Source of the DNA: Phanerodontia chrysosporium
Lineage: Eukaryota > Basidiomycota > Agaricomycetes > Polyporales > Phanerochaetaceae
Length of the DNA stretch: 64,000 nt
Assembly (NCBI GenBank): GCA_001910725.1
Contig: MJGA01000005.1
Location: 124,001-188,000, forward strand
Direction: 5' to 3'
The notes under the pieces were generated by a model that was given only the letters and a program-made list of their open reading frames with translations, was not told the DNA's origin and did not search any database. A program made the translations under genes and the position numbers. Shown piece after piece: positions 1 to 12,623 of the stretch (positions are counted from its first letter, which is position 1; each line of letters starts with the position of its first letter).

Positions 1-1231
1 GAGGTTTTACGCAGGCGTAGTCGGTATTAGTCGACATCCTTGCGGCAAGACGACGAGTAATCTCGACCTGCAATGAATGTTTGGCATCGGTCAACGAGAG
101 CTCATTTTATACGCACGTGTACCTCCGTGAGGAACGAATTCGCACTGGATTCGAATGCGCTGGCTCGTGCCCAAAGCCTTGAACGTTTGGCAACACGAAG
201 GAGCTGCTTGCTGACGCTCGTGTTACTGAGATTGTCTAGCTCCCTGACGACTGAGTTGCCTTCAGCAATGATGCTATGAGAAGTTAACCTTTAGCACTCA
301 GATCTGACAGGACTGCATACCTTTGGAGTTTCCCAATAAGCGCTTTATCAAGTTCGGCTTCAGTAGTGTCGGGGCACGAGTGTAGAATTTGTGCGGCGTG
401 GTATAAGGTCGCTCGTCCGTTAGCTATGGACGCTCTTGGGGTGCGCTGTTGCACACGCCGGTTATCGAAGTAGCAGCTTTGGTGATGGGTGACAAAGCAG
501 CAAGATCCTCAAGGATGCAGAGTGAGAGAGACATTGAACGTTTAAGTGGTGGCCGAGGTATTGCACTTTCTGATTCTTGCTCAGAGCCTGCGTCAATCTT
601 ATAGTATAAATCGCACCAGTTTTCTGGATTTTGGAGAACGTGAGAAATTTTTCCAATACGGCACATACATGATAGCTAGAATACCACATTTTGTGTAGCA
701 CGGCGCCATTGCTGTGGCAGGAAATCTGGAAATGGCGGGACCAGTGTGGGAACCTTGGTTGCATTTCTTCGGTTTACAGTAGCGCCAGATGGGAGTTGCC
801 CATGATCCTTTCTGTAAGGATGGCATGTAACTGACAAGTGCCATGTCCCTAGATTTCGCATGAACTCTACGTACTCAGCCAGCCGCGTCGTTAAGTTGCG
901 AAAATCATCTTTACCGATTATAACATGCAGAGTTCTCTGCGACCTCATCGTGTGCGACACTGAACTTCAGCGTTGTAACGGTATAACTGCTATATTCCGT
1001 AGCGCTTTGTGTAGTACTAAGACGTCGAAGTGATAAGGACCATGACACCCGATATCTCCCCGCATTCGGTAAGCTGGGAAGTGGACCTAAATGTGAGCGG
1101 AGTGAAGGCTACCAATGATAATGTACGTGCACGTACGCACTATAAGCCAGATCGCCTTGAAGACCTAGCAGACCAGTCAGACATCCGGCAGCACGGCCGG
1201 AGCGGCGTAGTCGCAGTCGTGACAGGGTGGC
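1..1231. other. No confident gene; possible minus-strand exons at about 424-948
   Basis: Several overlapping minus-strand open stretches lie between 424 and 948, which is the pattern a multi-exon minus-strand gene would give. The most protein-like piece begins at an ATG at 948 and reads for about 40 residues up to a possible splice donor near 836. I recognise no family in it. The rest, including 949-1231 (the downstream flank of the next gene), shows nothing I can support. Confidence 0.25.
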
Positions 1232-2186
1232 CTATTCAGTTGCGGAGGGAGACACAGCATCTCCACCGGCCGAGGATATCTCCTTCCCTGAGGAACCGTC
1301 GTTCACAGCTTCTTGCACTGCAGCGTTTTCCTTTTTCTTATGATAGAAATATGTTCTAATCGACTTGACGATAACGCCCGAGTCGCGCATGCCGGACGGT
1401 ATGAGCACCTTGTGGTCACGAAGGTACTCTTCCCATAGTTTCTCAGCCTTCAGTGCCATGCGAACGTCATGGAGTGTGACTCCAGGCATCTCTTTCGCGT
1501 GATTTGCATCAGGTATGGCTGAGTGCGTGTTTGTCGCATAGAAGACGTTGTTCTGGACTTGCTCGACATGACCGTGATGCTGTCATTGAACAGATTAGCA
1601 TCTCAGCCACAAGCAGAGATGTGCGTACTCACCACAGCTTTCTCCATGAGGACCCTGAGTTTCCCAACATATTCCTCCGCATAACTAGAGTTGACGAAGA
1701 CCATGTGCTTTCCTAGGTACGCTATCCTCGCCCCGTCCACGATGTGTCGGTAAATTCTCCACATTCTGCCGTATAACGACTTGAGATAGGCGTTATATTC
1801 GTTTTGAGTGAGCCACGGCGTCGGGTAGGATGGCCGCGGAGGCAGGTCAGGCAGCGGTACGAGGGGCAGCACGGGCGGGTACGTGCGGACGGGCTTCGCG
1901 TTATCCTGCACATCTGAGAGTAGGGAAGACCCAATAGATCAGCGTACGCGTCTCTATCGATAGAGTAGCCAAGCGCACCATTAACAGGCACCAATTTGAG
2001 TCCAGAGACCTTCAGCATGGGGTGGGCACGCTCGTAGTCTTTGCGGAACTGGGACACATAGCTCAAGAAGGTGTTCTCAGACGGCTTCTGGAGAGAATCC
2101 GTACTATAGCATCTTGCAGCAAGACCACGGTGCGCAGGCCGAAGGCGTGTCGCGATGGAAAGTGTCCTCAGGGCAGCGGCTCGCAT
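1232..2186 (-). CDS. Putative mitochondrial protein of unknown function
   Basis: Three exons read well on the minus strand. Exon 1 starts at the ATG at 2186. Its first 30 residues are Arg-, Ala- and Ser-rich with no acidic residue, and contain RCYST, as in a mitochondrial targeting peptide. An intron of about 66 nt then ends in CTCAG near 1922. Exon 2 is Pro-rich, then carries an aromatic, basic stretch (YGRMWRIYRHIVDGARIAYL), and ends near a GTGAGT donor at about 1632. Exon 3 starts near 1590, carries EKLWEEYLRDHKVL and a basic YFYHKKK segment, and ends in a low-complexity tail with its stop at 1232. I do not recognise the family. The charged aromatic segments suggest a matrix or membrane-associated protein of the mitochondrion, but this is inference from composition only. 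Confidence 0.6.
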
Positions 2187-2378
2187 GAGTGCAGAGAAGT
2201 AAGACCGTGGCGAGCGTCTAGCACGTGCAGCAACTTCTGCACTCTCTCGGGTCTGGGTCTACTACTTGCCGAACAATGTGCACCTGAGTCTCATGCGTCT
2301 CAGACTCTCCGCAGCAAAGGTCTATCGTGATAGTACATAGGCTATGGATGAACCGGGTTTTCATAACTACAATATAAT

Positions 2379-3502
2379 TCAATGCCTTTGTACGCCCATC
2401 CAGCGCAATGCCGCGTCCAGGTTCTTCTGGTCTTCAGAGTTGATTTCTATCTTCTCAACCGCGAGATCTGCCTTCATATGCTCCTCTTTGGTGGTTCCGG
2501 ACAAGGGAGTGACTCCGGAAAATTGTGCTAGCCTGTACACAGCCTGTGCCGGCGTGATCCCTTTGGCCTGCGCGAACGTCAGGAGCGCAGGATACTGCAT
2601 CAATGTCGGGGACCCAGTCAACGTCCAGAAAGACCTGTACCATGTCGTCAAAAACGCAACGCTTGTTAAGACGCGGTTTGTACGCACTGGTACTGGACGC
2701 CGTGCTTCCGGCAGTACGCAAGCACCTTCGCGTCCCACTGATTCCCCTCGAACCAGCGATTCTGCACGACCTGCACACGGCGCCCGCCGTGCTGCTCCAG
2801 GGCTTCAAGGACGCGCACGTCGTACGTGTTGCTGACGCCGATGTAACGCACCTTGCCTGCGTCCTGCAGCGCCATGAGCACCTTCCACGCCTGAAGCGTG
2901 CGCGCGATCGTGTCGAGCGGTGAATGCAAGATGTAGCTGTCAATGTACGACGTCCGGAGGTTCTTGAGCGAGTTGTTGAACGAGTCTTGGATCTGTGTCT
3001 CCAAGTCCGCGTTTGGGTCGTAAGGGATCGGCTTGCTGAGGTCGTGTCCACCGACCGATGTGAACCTGTGTGTAGGTGAATGCTGCAATCGAACAGACCG
3101 TCAGGAAACCAGATTGCGAGGGCTTACTTCGTCTGGAGGAAGAGATCCGCGCGGTTGATACCGTGCTGTGTCTGCAGGGTTTGGAGAGCTTCTCCCACCA
3201 AATCCTCACTGGTCAAAGGGCAGTGACGCCCCGTCAAATATGCATGGTGACTACAACAACGAAACTCCACGAACCGGTAGTGCTTCGGTTGACCAGCTAG
3301 AGCATAACATGTGAGTTAGGCCATGTCACTTGCACATATGCGGTACTTACCTGTGTCTATCGCACGGAAGCCAGCAAGGACGGCGCTGACAACAAGACTA
3401 GCCGTGGCGTCCTTCTTCCTGCGAAGCCATCAGGTCTCTGCATATATGTGTGGGTTGGCAAAACTACCAGGCTGTACCATAGATAATTCTACATGCAGTC
3501 AT
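2379..3502 (-). CDS. Aldo/keto reductase
   Basis: A cytosolic NAD(P)H-dependent oxidoreductase of the aldo/keto reductase superfamily; the substrate cannot be told. Splicing about six exons gives MTACRIIYGTAWKKD at the start, then FRAIDTAGQPKHYRE, LFLQTKF, DSYILHSP, GKVRYIGVSN and VVQNRWFEGNQWD. The four catalytic residues of the family are therefore all present: Asp in AIDT, Tyr in KHYR, Lys in QTK and His in LHSP. The C-terminal part (LTFAQAKGITPAQAVYRLA, then PLSGTTKEEHM) matches the conserved cofactor-binding end. The start is the ATG at 3502, because an intron separates it from the next exon and it gives the usual short N-terminal strand. Introns are 50-70 nt with normal GT-AG ends. Downstream of CCR4 on the same strand, with about 420 bp between them. 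Confidence 0.85.
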
Positions 3503-3924
3503 GATCGTCAGTGCAACACGTGCAGGCCCTGGTTGCAGCGAAGAGCAGGTTGATGAGCGTTCTCATCCCCACGAAGCGATGATGTAACCGCGACAGACGC
3601 CAAACAAACATGGGAGTTTCAAATGAATTGATTAGAGACGTACACGCACAGGCTACAGAGGTTGCAGATTCATGACGTGGTAGTAGAAACGACAAGAGCA
3701 AGCAAACTAAGCGACACAGGCAAAAGGACCGGAATCTGTATTCCACAAGTGAGCGGCAGCGCGAGGGCAATCTGGAAGAAAGAGGAGGGAGGAAGAGTAA
3801 AGGGAGCTTATAAAACACGAAAAGGATCAAGTGATGTGTATTTACAAGAAGAGTAAATGTAGAGAGGAAGATAACAGGGGCACGAAGAACAGACAATGTT
3901 CGTGGATAATGATACTCAATAACA
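3503..3924. other. Intergenic: upstream of aldo/keto reductase, downstream of CCR4
   Basis: This 422-bp stretch lies between two minus-strand genes and must hold the reductase promoter and the CCR4 3' end. A minus-strand open frame covers it, but it is Leu/Ser/Arg-rich, has no homologous look and runs into the reductase start region, so I do not call it a gene. Confidence 0.5.
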
Positions 3925-6352
3925 TCACCGAGACGACTCTGGGAAGACTGGTGGCGGCCGCGGGGCTTGCGCCTCCTTCTGTGGCTTCACGCGGAACTCT
4001 GACACGATGCACAAGTGGCTGCGAAAGACATGTAGCAAGGCGAACGCCACCATGAAGCACAGGAAACAACTCACTCTGACGGGAAGTGCGGATTCGGGAA
4101 CCCAACCACCTTGTCCAGGTACGACTTCTCCACCTCGCCGAGCACGGCGTTGACCGCCAGGCTCGAGGTCGAGTACCAGATGTAGTCGATCGGCTCCTTG
4201 AACGTCGGCGTGAAGTTCGTCATGGGGAGCTCACCGATGGCAGCGTACGCGCTCTTCAGGCCGAAACGGTGCCGAAGCCCGTCCTGCGTGTACTTGCCAT
4301 ACGTGAAGGACATCCAGTCTGGGTGGTCCGACGGCAGGCTGCCCGAGGATAGGAACTCATACACGCCGCTGTCTGGCACGGAGTTGAAGTCTCCACAGAC
4401 GATCGTCGGAATCTTCGCCCCATCGGAATATGTAGGCGGAGGACGCGACGACGCGTTGTTGTCGGATGAGGCGCTGTCCGTAGGAGAAGACGGTGCTGGC
4501 GGGCGCGGAGGGTACTTGGCGAAGTTGTTCGCAACCTTCTCGACCTCGTCCATCAGTAGCGCGACCTGCACAAGTTTGACATCCCGGAACTGTGGGTCCC
4601 AGTGGAGATGTGCGTTCGCGACAATGAATCGAGTGCCGGTTTCTTTGTTCTCAAACAAGCTGATAACGGCAATGTGATCCTTGGTGAGGACACGGTTGAA
4701 CATATCGTCCGTCTTCTTCAGGTCAGCGCGCTGCATCGCGACTGTGCTGAACTCGACAAGGTGCTTCTCGACCAGAGTATACCTATCAATTCAGTTAGAC
4801 CGCGCATGACGCATACAAAGTCAGATAGTAACGCACTTCGATGACTTGAAAAAGATGGCACAGCCATCGACCATTCTCCGATCGGCCTCGCTCATGGTCT
4901 TGTACCGAGACTTTGGCCAGTAGACGCCATCGTACCCCTGCTCCGATAGGTTCGCCAGGAAGAACTCCTCGTACTGCGCGATGTCAACCTCCTGCAGGCA
5001 GACGAAGTCGCAATCGTGGCTCTTGATTTCCTCCAGAATGAGATCCTTCCGGTACTTCCACGTAAGGGCCCACGACGGCGTGTAACCGTACAGCCGCTCC
5101 GTCGCACACCGCTCGCACAGTATGTTGTAGCACAGAACGCTGAATATCTCCACATTGGGATCGTTCTGCATGTTCTCACGTTCGGTGGGCGAGATGAGGT
5201 TTCGCCACATACGTGCTGGAGGGGGCGTGGGCGCAGGGCATGTATCCCGTAAGTGGGCAATCAGAGCTGGAGTGCCCTGTTCTTGCACCATATGCTTGAG
5301 CGTTGGGTCTATGGGATTACCCTCAATGCCTAGCGTCTGCAGCTGATGCAGGGTACCGAGCTCCGGCGGTAGCGTCGTGATGTGGTTGTCGAACAAATAG
5401 AGCTCCTTGAGGGACGTGAGGAGGCCCAGCTCCGGGGGAACAGTGGTTAGATTGTTGCCAGAGAGGTCCAAGAGTTCCAAATGCTTCAACTTCGTGATCT
5501 CCGGGGGGATACTGGAGAGCGCATTGTGATTCAGGTAGAGATTGATTAGGAACGTGAAGGAGAATAGCCCAGACGTCGAGGGTAGGTTCTTGATGTTGAC
5601 ACCGCCCATATCCAGCGACGTCCAAGTATTCCCTGGTGCTTGAGGAGCTGTTGGTCTTGGCCTCTCTGCGACTGAAGCGGCTGTTGTGGATCCCCCTGCC
5701 GTGGAGCTGGCCGTCGGCGATGACCCATTGGCAACGGCGGTCGACGATGTCGAGGTTGGCGTCCCGTTCGTTTCACCTTCCTTCGCAGCTCCATTTGTTT
5801 CTGGCGCTTTGACGGCGTTGGGGTTCGTGATGGGGATTGCGGACTTCTGCACGGTCCTAGAGGCCATAGCGCTTGCCCGCGCTCGATGGTGTGGAGATCT
5901 CGAAGCTCGTATCATCTGAAGCATAGTCAGGCGCAATGTTGTCGTAGAATATACTCTTCACGCACCTCGCATTTCATCAGCTGGTTCTGCCAGTGAGGAG
6001 TCATGATCTGCGTGACCGCCCCGTTGACTGGTGAGCCATTGGGCACAAGACCCGAGTGTGCTCCTGGTATGCCATTGCCGTTGGGCGGTGACTGATAGTG
6101 TGCGTGCGACAGAGAGTTCTGGTGGTGGTGGTGACCCATTGGGCCCTGCATGTGGGGGTGGGGGTGGTGTTGGAGGGCGGTCATGCCGCCGTTCGCATGA
6201 GTAAAGAGCGGATAACCAGCAGAACCTGGGGGCTGAGGAGGACCTAGCACATTGTGGTGTGCATTGCGCGACCATGGTGTCTGGTCATGCAGCTGCCCAG
6301 GGTGCTGTGAGAGCTTGTGTGCGATACCGGGGGATTGTTGTGCGTAGTACAT
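3925..6352 (-). CDS. CCR4: CCR4 poly(A)-specific deadenylase, catalytic subunit of CCR4-NOT
   Basis: The CCR4 nuclease shortens mRNA poly(A) tails in the cytoplasm as part of CCR4-NOT. The N-terminal exon is rich in Gln, His and Pro. After a short intron near 5922-5965 comes a Ser/Thr-rich linker, then leucine-rich repeats (LTTVPPELGLLTSLKELYL and the next repeat), which in yeast bind CAF1/POP2. The exonuclease-endonuclease-phosphatase domain follows: FSVLCYNILCERCAT, DFVCLQEVD (metal-binding Glu), VANAHLHWDP, VCGDFNSVPDSGVYEFL (catalytic Asp and Asn) and, across the last intron, FPSDH (catalytic His). That last exon is only found by splicing at about 4070; unspliced, the frame would stop just before the His. 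Start is the ATG at 6352, with a Met-Tyr-Tyr-Ala N-terminus. About 660 bp separates it from the divergent MVD gene. Confidence 0.95.
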
Positions 6353-7009
6353 GGCATTGACTGTAAGCGTCGCCGTGGTCGCAGCAGCTTGTGTGGTCGA
6401 TACAAGGAGTAGCTAAGGATGACAGGTGGTTCAGGCGGGAAGGGGATGACGGACGGATCAATGTGCTCGTACAACCAAGTCTGCGCGGTGGGTGATACTG
6501 GAAAGCAGTCGTTAACCACAAAGGACTGATCGGCCGTCGACGGGCGAAGCTTGAGGGGATAGAGAGGGGGGTGAGACGGAGAATGTAAGGAGGAAGAGGG
6601 ACGAAAGTGAGGTCGTGGCAATCGGTAGTCGTCGTGAGCGAGCGTGGCGTGCAAGTGGTCGATGTGCAAGATGACGACTCGGTGCTCGACAAAAGCGGGC
6701 TACCCGCCCTCCATTACCTAATCAAGTCAATCGTCGGGAGCGCTCTCTGGCAAAATCTCCCAGATTCCAGACCAGTTCGGCCCAGCAGACACAGCATCCG
6801 GGTCAAAGCTGAGTTTGACCCGAGACTCTTCCTCTTTCGGTGGCAATGCTAACGCATATGGGCGTCAAAGCGTGGAGGGTCTTCATTTTCGCGAGTCGTG
6901 CAACGTCTCTGCCGCAGACATCGTGCCATCGAATTGTATACCCCGGACTTGCTATAAAACATCCACATTCTCTCCAGGTTAATTACTACCTCGATCTCTA
7001 CCACCAAAC
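6353..7009. promoter_or_regulatory. Divergent promoter region of CCR4 and MVD
   Basis: This 657-bp stretch separates two outward-facing genes. It holds a clear TATA-like box on the plus strand for the decarboxylase (6953-6959) and a pyrimidine-rich stretch near 6560-6600. No open frame in it looks coding. Confidence 0.6.
6953..6959 (+). promoter_or_regulatory. TATA-like box of the mevalonate diphosphate decarboxylase gene
   Basis: The sequence TATAAAA lies about 50 bp upstream of the ATG at 7010 and is followed by a short pyrimidine- and A-rich leader. Position and sequence fit a core promoter, but no transcript evidence is available. Confidence 0.55.
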
Positions 7010-8323
7010 ATGTCCGTTTACCAGGCCACCGCATCCGCACCCGTCAACATCGCCTGCATAAAGTGAGTCGTGAGCCGGAGGCATCCCACGCGTTACCCAC
7101 CCGCGGACCAGATACTGGGGAAAGCGCGACACCAAGCTCATTCTTCCCACCAATTCCTCTTTGTCGGTCACGCTTGACCAGGACCACCTCCGGTCGACCA
7201 CTACGTCGCGTGCAGACCCGTCCTTCGAAAAGGACCGTCTGTGGCTGAATGGCGTCGAGGAAGAGATCAAGGAGGGCGGAAGGCTCGCGACATGTATCCG
7301 TGAGATGAAGAGGCTGAGGCGTGAGGTCGAGGAGAAGGACCCAAGCGAGCCGAAGGTGTGTCTAGGACTCTTGCCAGCTGTCGTGCACGTGTTCACGCTT
7401 TCGCCCAGCTCTCGACGTTCGGTGTGCACATCTGCTCGCGCAACAACTTCCCTACAGCAGCAGGGCTGGCGTCATCTGCCTCTGGATTCGCTGCGCTCGT
7501 CGCCTCGCTGGCTGCACTGTACAAGCTCCCCGCAACGCCATCCCAGCTCTCCCTGATCGCACGCCAAGGCTCCGGCTCTGCCTGCCGCTCGCTCTTTGGC
7601 GGATACGTGGCGTGGGAGATGGGCTCGTCGCCAGACGGCAGCGACTCGCTCGCGGTCGAAGTCGCACCGCAGTCGCACTGGCCGGACATCCACGCGCTCA
7701 TCTGCGTCGTGTCGGACGACAAGAAAGGCACGAGCTCGACCTCGGGCATGCAGCGCACCGTCGAGACCTCGCCGCTACTCCAGCACCGCATCAAGGAAGT
7801 CGTGCCTGCACGCATGGCCGCGATCAAGCAGGCTATCCTCGCGCGCGACTTCGACGCCTTCGCGCGTATCACCATGCAGGACTCGAACCAGTTCCACGCC
7901 GTCTGCCTCGACACAGACCCGCCGATCTTCTACATGAACGACGTCTCTCGCGCGATCATCGCCCTCGTCACCGAGTACAACCGCGTCTCAGTCGCCAACG
8001 GTGGCAAGCTCAAGGCGGCGTACACGTACGACGCGGGCCCGAACGCGGTCATCTACGCGCCAAAGGAGAACATGAAGGAGATCGTGTCGATGATCATCAA
8101 GTACTTCCCGCAGGCGGAACCGTTCAAGGACCCGTTCCAGCTCTTCGGCGCAGCGGGTGTAGAGGGTGCGGTCGTCGAGGGTTTCAACACTGCGGTTGCG
8201 AAGCCCTTTGGCGTGGGTGCCGTCAAGGGACTCATTCACACCCGCGTTGGAGACGGCCCACGGGTACTGGGCTCCGAGGAGGCTCTCCTTGGAGCAGACG
8301 GGCTTCCCAAGACTCTTGCTTAA
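7010..8323 (+). CDS. MVD1: Mevalonate diphosphate decarboxylase
   Basis: This enzyme converts mevalonate 5-diphosphate to isopentenyl diphosphate with ATP, the last step of the mevalonate route that feeds ergosterol and other isoprenoids. The protein starts MSVYQATASAPVNIACIK and, after the first intron, continues YWGKRDTKL, the diagnostic N-terminus. It also has NFPTAAGLASSASGFAAL, the GHMP-kinase ATP-binding loop, and GSGSACRSLFGGYVAWEMG. The C-terminal part (DSNQFHAVCLDT, AYTYDAGPNAVIY) carries the conserved catalytic-site region. There are three exons: a short first one to about 7062, one from about 7111 to 7353, and a long last one to the stop at 8323. Length (about 400 residues) is normal for the family. 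The gene is intact and convergent with the protease, with only about 70 bp between stops. Confidence 0.96.
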
Positions 8324-8392
8324 TTTCAGAGGGATAATGGATATAGACTGCAACATTGTAATTGGGATGTACTCGATCTATAGATGAACAAC

Positions 8393-11300
8393 TCAGGAGC
8401 TCGGGGCATTGACACCAATAATGGGGCTCAGCCAGCTCTCGAAGTCCGCTTCGTTGTTCGGGTCTCCCGTGACCTTCAGTACACGAAGCAATATCTTGTA
8501 GAGTCCGTTCGGAATAGTGGTGCCATTCGCAAACACCGGCGTGTCGAGCTCGAACACGTTGAAGTCCGTGCCGTCGTCCTCGTCGGTATTGCGCGGCTGG
8601 AAGTCGAACTCAAAGAGCGAGCCGAGCGTCTTGATAGCGGCCGCAGACCCGCCCTTCGCGGCGTCGGCGCGCTTGTTGAGCGTCGTCGCGATCTTCTCGG
8701 CGGGGTCTACGAGGTCAGCGCGAAGGAGCGGCGTGCCGAACGCGAGGCGCATGAGCAGCTGCGGGACGTCCGTGCCGACGAACGTGAAGTTCGTCGCGTT
8801 CGTGAGGAAGTCGCCCGCGGGGTCCGTCAGCACGGGCAAGTCCACGCCGAAGAACACGTCCGTGTCGTCGACGACGCGCGCGTCCTTGAGCGCCGCCGCG
8901 ACGCCGAGGTACGTCACGTGCAGCGTCTCCGTCGCGCTCTCGACCTGGATGAAGCCCGAGAAGACGGGCAGTACCGACGGGTCGACGCCCGAAGGCGGCG
9001 TGATGTGTGCGGTGATCTCCTGTGTCTGGCCCGGATGCACGGTTACCGACGTCTCGCTGAACTTGACGGTGGCGAACTGTGAGGTCAGGGGAACTGGGCC
9101 GTCGTTAAAGAACGCAGTTCCCTGTGTTGGATAGTCAGCCTGCTGAAAGTCGTCCATGGTCGCGGTAATACATACATTTTGGAGAGAGATAGCAGTTCCA
9201 GCCGGGACGTGCGAGATCTTGAAGCTTTCCGCCGTCTTGCCGGTGTTCTTGATCTTGAAGGTATGCCTGCGTCCAGAACTGGTCGATAACAGCGACAAAA
9301 CACGAAGGTTCGGTGCACTCACAAGCTCTTAAAATTCGCGGTATCGTTCGTCAACAGTTCTCCAGGCGTGATGATGATATCCGTGGTGAGCGCCTGGAAG
9401 GCATTGACGAGTCCGGCACCCTGCTGCGCGACCGTCTGGAGCGGGTCGCCGTCCGTGTGGCTGCTCGGCACGAGCTGCGCGGTCGTCTCGAAGAGGTCGC
9501 GCGCGCTGCGGCCGACCTCGGGCGTGTTGCCTTCAGGCCGAACAGCAGCGCGGACACGCCAGCCATGAACGGCGTCGCCATCGACGTGCCCGAAAGCACC
9601 GCGAAGCTGCCGAGCGGGACTGGGAATGTCGACAGGATGTTTCCGCCGGGCGCGGAAACGGCGGGCTTGAAGAACATGTCGTTCGTTGGGCCGTAGGATG
9701 TGAAGGACGAGATCAGGCCGCCCGTCGGGTCCGGGAACTGCGTGCTCGCGCCGGTTTGAGGGAACGACAGAGAAACATTGGCACCGGATGCAAATTGTTG
9801 GACGAGCTATGGCAGACAGTAATTGTATGACCTATACGAGACGAGACATGAGGGACGTACGAATTCTCCGTCGGCAGCCTGGATGAGGGCGGAGGTGAAA
9901 TTGCCGACGTCAATGTCGGCGAAGCCATTGCCATTGCTGAGCACAGAATGAGCCTAGTTCTACTTGAAACGTCATCTGGGAGACTTACTCGTAGATCAGC
10001 GAGACGTTTCCTCCCTTCGCCGCGATGTTGGTTAGTTTTTGCACCTTCGACAGGCATCGTGGGTCAGTGCCAGGAAGTATGCTTCAGCAGCTCACTTACA
10101 AAGGTGCACGTGCCACGTCTGACGATAACGATGAACTTGCTGAGGTCAGGCGTGCTATCTGGCAGCGGGTCGCAAGCGTCGTCGTCGATGGTCGTGTTCG
10201 TGCTTGTCGCGAAGATAGGGAGCGTGTCCGTGATGGGCAGCGGCAGCGCATCGAAATACGTGATTGGGTCGTGCTGCACGCCGTGCACCGTCGCGTTCTG
10301 CAGCGGGATCACGGTGTTGTCGAGCGACGCGACCGATATGGCGTCAATAGCGTTGCCAGGGCCGGACGTGAAAAACATGCCGTCTGCGCCGTCGTTGCCT
10401 ACGCCAGTGTCAATGACGGCCGTGTAGAATATACAGGTATGAATGTCTACCTGCGGCGATGGTCACGATCTTGCCCATGTCGGAGATGCGGCTGGAGACG
10501 ACAGAGGCGGTGTTCTCGGTCCAGCCATCGGGACCGCCGAGCGACATGGTCAAAATATCTTGGCCTTCGCTGACACCGCGAAGCAGGGCATCGACGATGA
10601 CTGCGAGGAGCGTCACATCCCATGACTGATACGACAATTCAACCACATACCATCATCGGTGGTCGAGCCTGAACAGCCGAAAATCCTGTAAGACGTGATG
10701 GACGCGTCGAACGCGACACCGCTGATGTTGAATGCATTTCCGGGGTTAGCACCGATGATGCCCTACTTGAGGGTTAGCCAGCATAAACTTTAGCAACCGT
10801 GACTACTGACCGCGACGTGCGTGCCATGCCCATTGCATTGATCGAGCGGGCTGGGGTCTGGCACAGGAGTGTTGGAGCCTGCGTGAACCTCAATTTAATA
10901 ATCATGGTGCTGCTACGAAGTGCGGCCTCGCGCACCGTTGAAGGCGTCTCCCACGAAGTCGAAGCCGCCGATGATCTTGAACCCTGGGCCAATGCCACCA
11001 CCCAGGTCCGGGTGCGTGAAGTCTTAACGCGAGGTCGTCAGCCAGAGCCCGCCTCGACGAGGACTAAACCGAGCACGAACCGATGCCAGTGTCAATTCTG
11101 TATACAGTGAGTATGAGCGGCAGTCCCGGCGATGTCTGTCGGTAACTCACATCCCGATCTTGATACCCTTGCCTGTGATACCCTGTGCATGGAGCTTATC
11201 GACGCCCTATTTGCCGACCTGTTAGCAAGTGCTGGCACGTAATGCAAATCTTGCTGACCGTAATGACGTGCGTGGATTCGGTGTCTGCAGGAACGGCAGG

Positions 11301-11913
11301 GTCGCTCTTGCCAGTGACCACATGAGAAAAGACGGGTCTATCGACCATATTAACAGCTGTCTAGACATCCGAGGAAGTTTCTTACTTTGGCGGAGGAATC
11401 AGCGTCACGGGGCGGATAGCCTGTACACCAGGCATCGAGGCAACCTGATTCTTGTCCTGAAACGGCTGACTCAGTCCCAAGTGTCAATTGGCATGGCGGA
11501 TGCCTTACGTCTGCGTTCTATAAGCGTTATGAGCTCCAGTTTCAATTTACATGCATCGCTCTGCTTACCTGGAGAGTGACAGCGGCACCTACGAACAGGC
11601 CGGGTGAGTTGAATTCCTTGTCCACTTGGAATCCCACATTTCGCTTGCGCATGTGGCTATACAATGCCTCATGGGTCTGACCGATCTTAGCTATATTTTG
11701 AGGGTCATGCAGCAATGGCAAGCGTACCTCTCGAGAGGACAAGTCCCTCTTCGTATGGCCCAGCGGTGTGGACAGTTCAACGATGAACCGGTTGGGTACG
11801 ATGTTGCCATTCTTCGACTTGGCATTCCGTAGACTGGAGAGAGGGATCTTTGCGGCAAGCGCGGTAGTGAGCAAGGCGTAGACCGCCAGCACCGACCACA
11901 CGAAGGACTTCAT
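8393..11913 (-). CDS. Secreted subtilisin-like serine protease with PA domain
   Basis: A secreted S8 endopeptidase of the large, PA-domain-containing kind (like bacterial minor extracellular protease Vpr and C5a-peptidase relatives). The N-terminus is a signal peptide (MKSFVWSVLAVYALLTTALAA) followed by an inhibitor-like propeptide. After splicing, the catalytic triad is complete: Asp in IDTGIDFTHPDLGGG (about 11000-11120), His in GHGTHVA (about 10830) and Ser in SGTSMATPFMAG (about 9570). Between His and Ser lies a PA-type insert (PDLSKFIVIVRRGTCTF). The C-terminal 300 residues are a beta-rich Fn3-like region (HTFKIKNTGKTAESF). More than ten short introns break the N-terminal half. A TATATAAT-like box lies about 40 bp upstream at 11951-11960. 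The gene is divergent from the cupin gene. It probably serves extracellular protein digestion. Confidence 0.9.
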
Positions 11914-12623
11914 CTCGGCCGCGGACTACATCTCTCACATCCCCCAGTGCATTATATATTGCAGTGAGAGTGCTTCAGAGAAGCTCTGATGGGGAAGCGC
12001 GCCATATGGATATGGGACTGCAATGGCCATGGGTGTGAGTAACCGGCTCCAGTGCTCGAGGGAAAATACCTTGCGTTTGGTATAGGCTCGTGCTTCTATG
12101 CGTCCGGTATCACCCCGTTTGCATGGCGGAAGGCTTGATTCAGGAACCCGTTCACCTATTCACGATAGCAAAAACGGCCTGCGACGATTTGCTCGTGCAA
12201 TAAATCGAGGAATGTTTCCCGCGCGTGTTACTTCGCTGTTGCAACACGGGATACATACAACGTATACGCGCATCGTTCACGTAAATGTCGAGCGATAACG
12301 CGATTAGCGTAGTGACAGGAGCGGACGATGGGCATGCGGTCGACCACCATGAGCTGCGAACGACGTTGTCAACCGTGAGAAACGAGTCAGTCGCCACATG
12401 ATATGCACTCACGTCCGTTGCTGCAGATATTCGTCGGGCGCTAGACAGCGCGACATACGTTGGAGGAGAGAGACTAAATCGAGAGGCAAGTGCATGTGAC
12501 GTCAGTAGCTGGTGCACTGCGACAGAAGCGGGCACAGGGCGGGGCGCGGATCGAGAGGCTCTAGACGACCCGGACGCGACTCGACGAGGGCGTATTTAAG
12601 CCGTTTCAGCCCCCGCCACAACC
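11914..12623. promoter_or_regulatory. Divergent promoter region of protease and cupin genes
   Basis: Both flanking genes start outward from this 710-bp stretch. It contains an AT-rich TATA-like element at 11951-11960, placed for the minus-strand protease, and TATTTAA at about 12593-12599, placed for the plus-strand cupin gene about 30 bp before its ATG. Open frames inside are short and look random. Confidence 0.6.

Noticed and set aside
3489..3896. 135-codon minus-strand frame, hydrophobic N-terminus
   Set aside because: It is the upstream flank of the aldo/keto reductase and overlaps that gene's first exon in another frame; Arg/Leu/Ser composition looks random.
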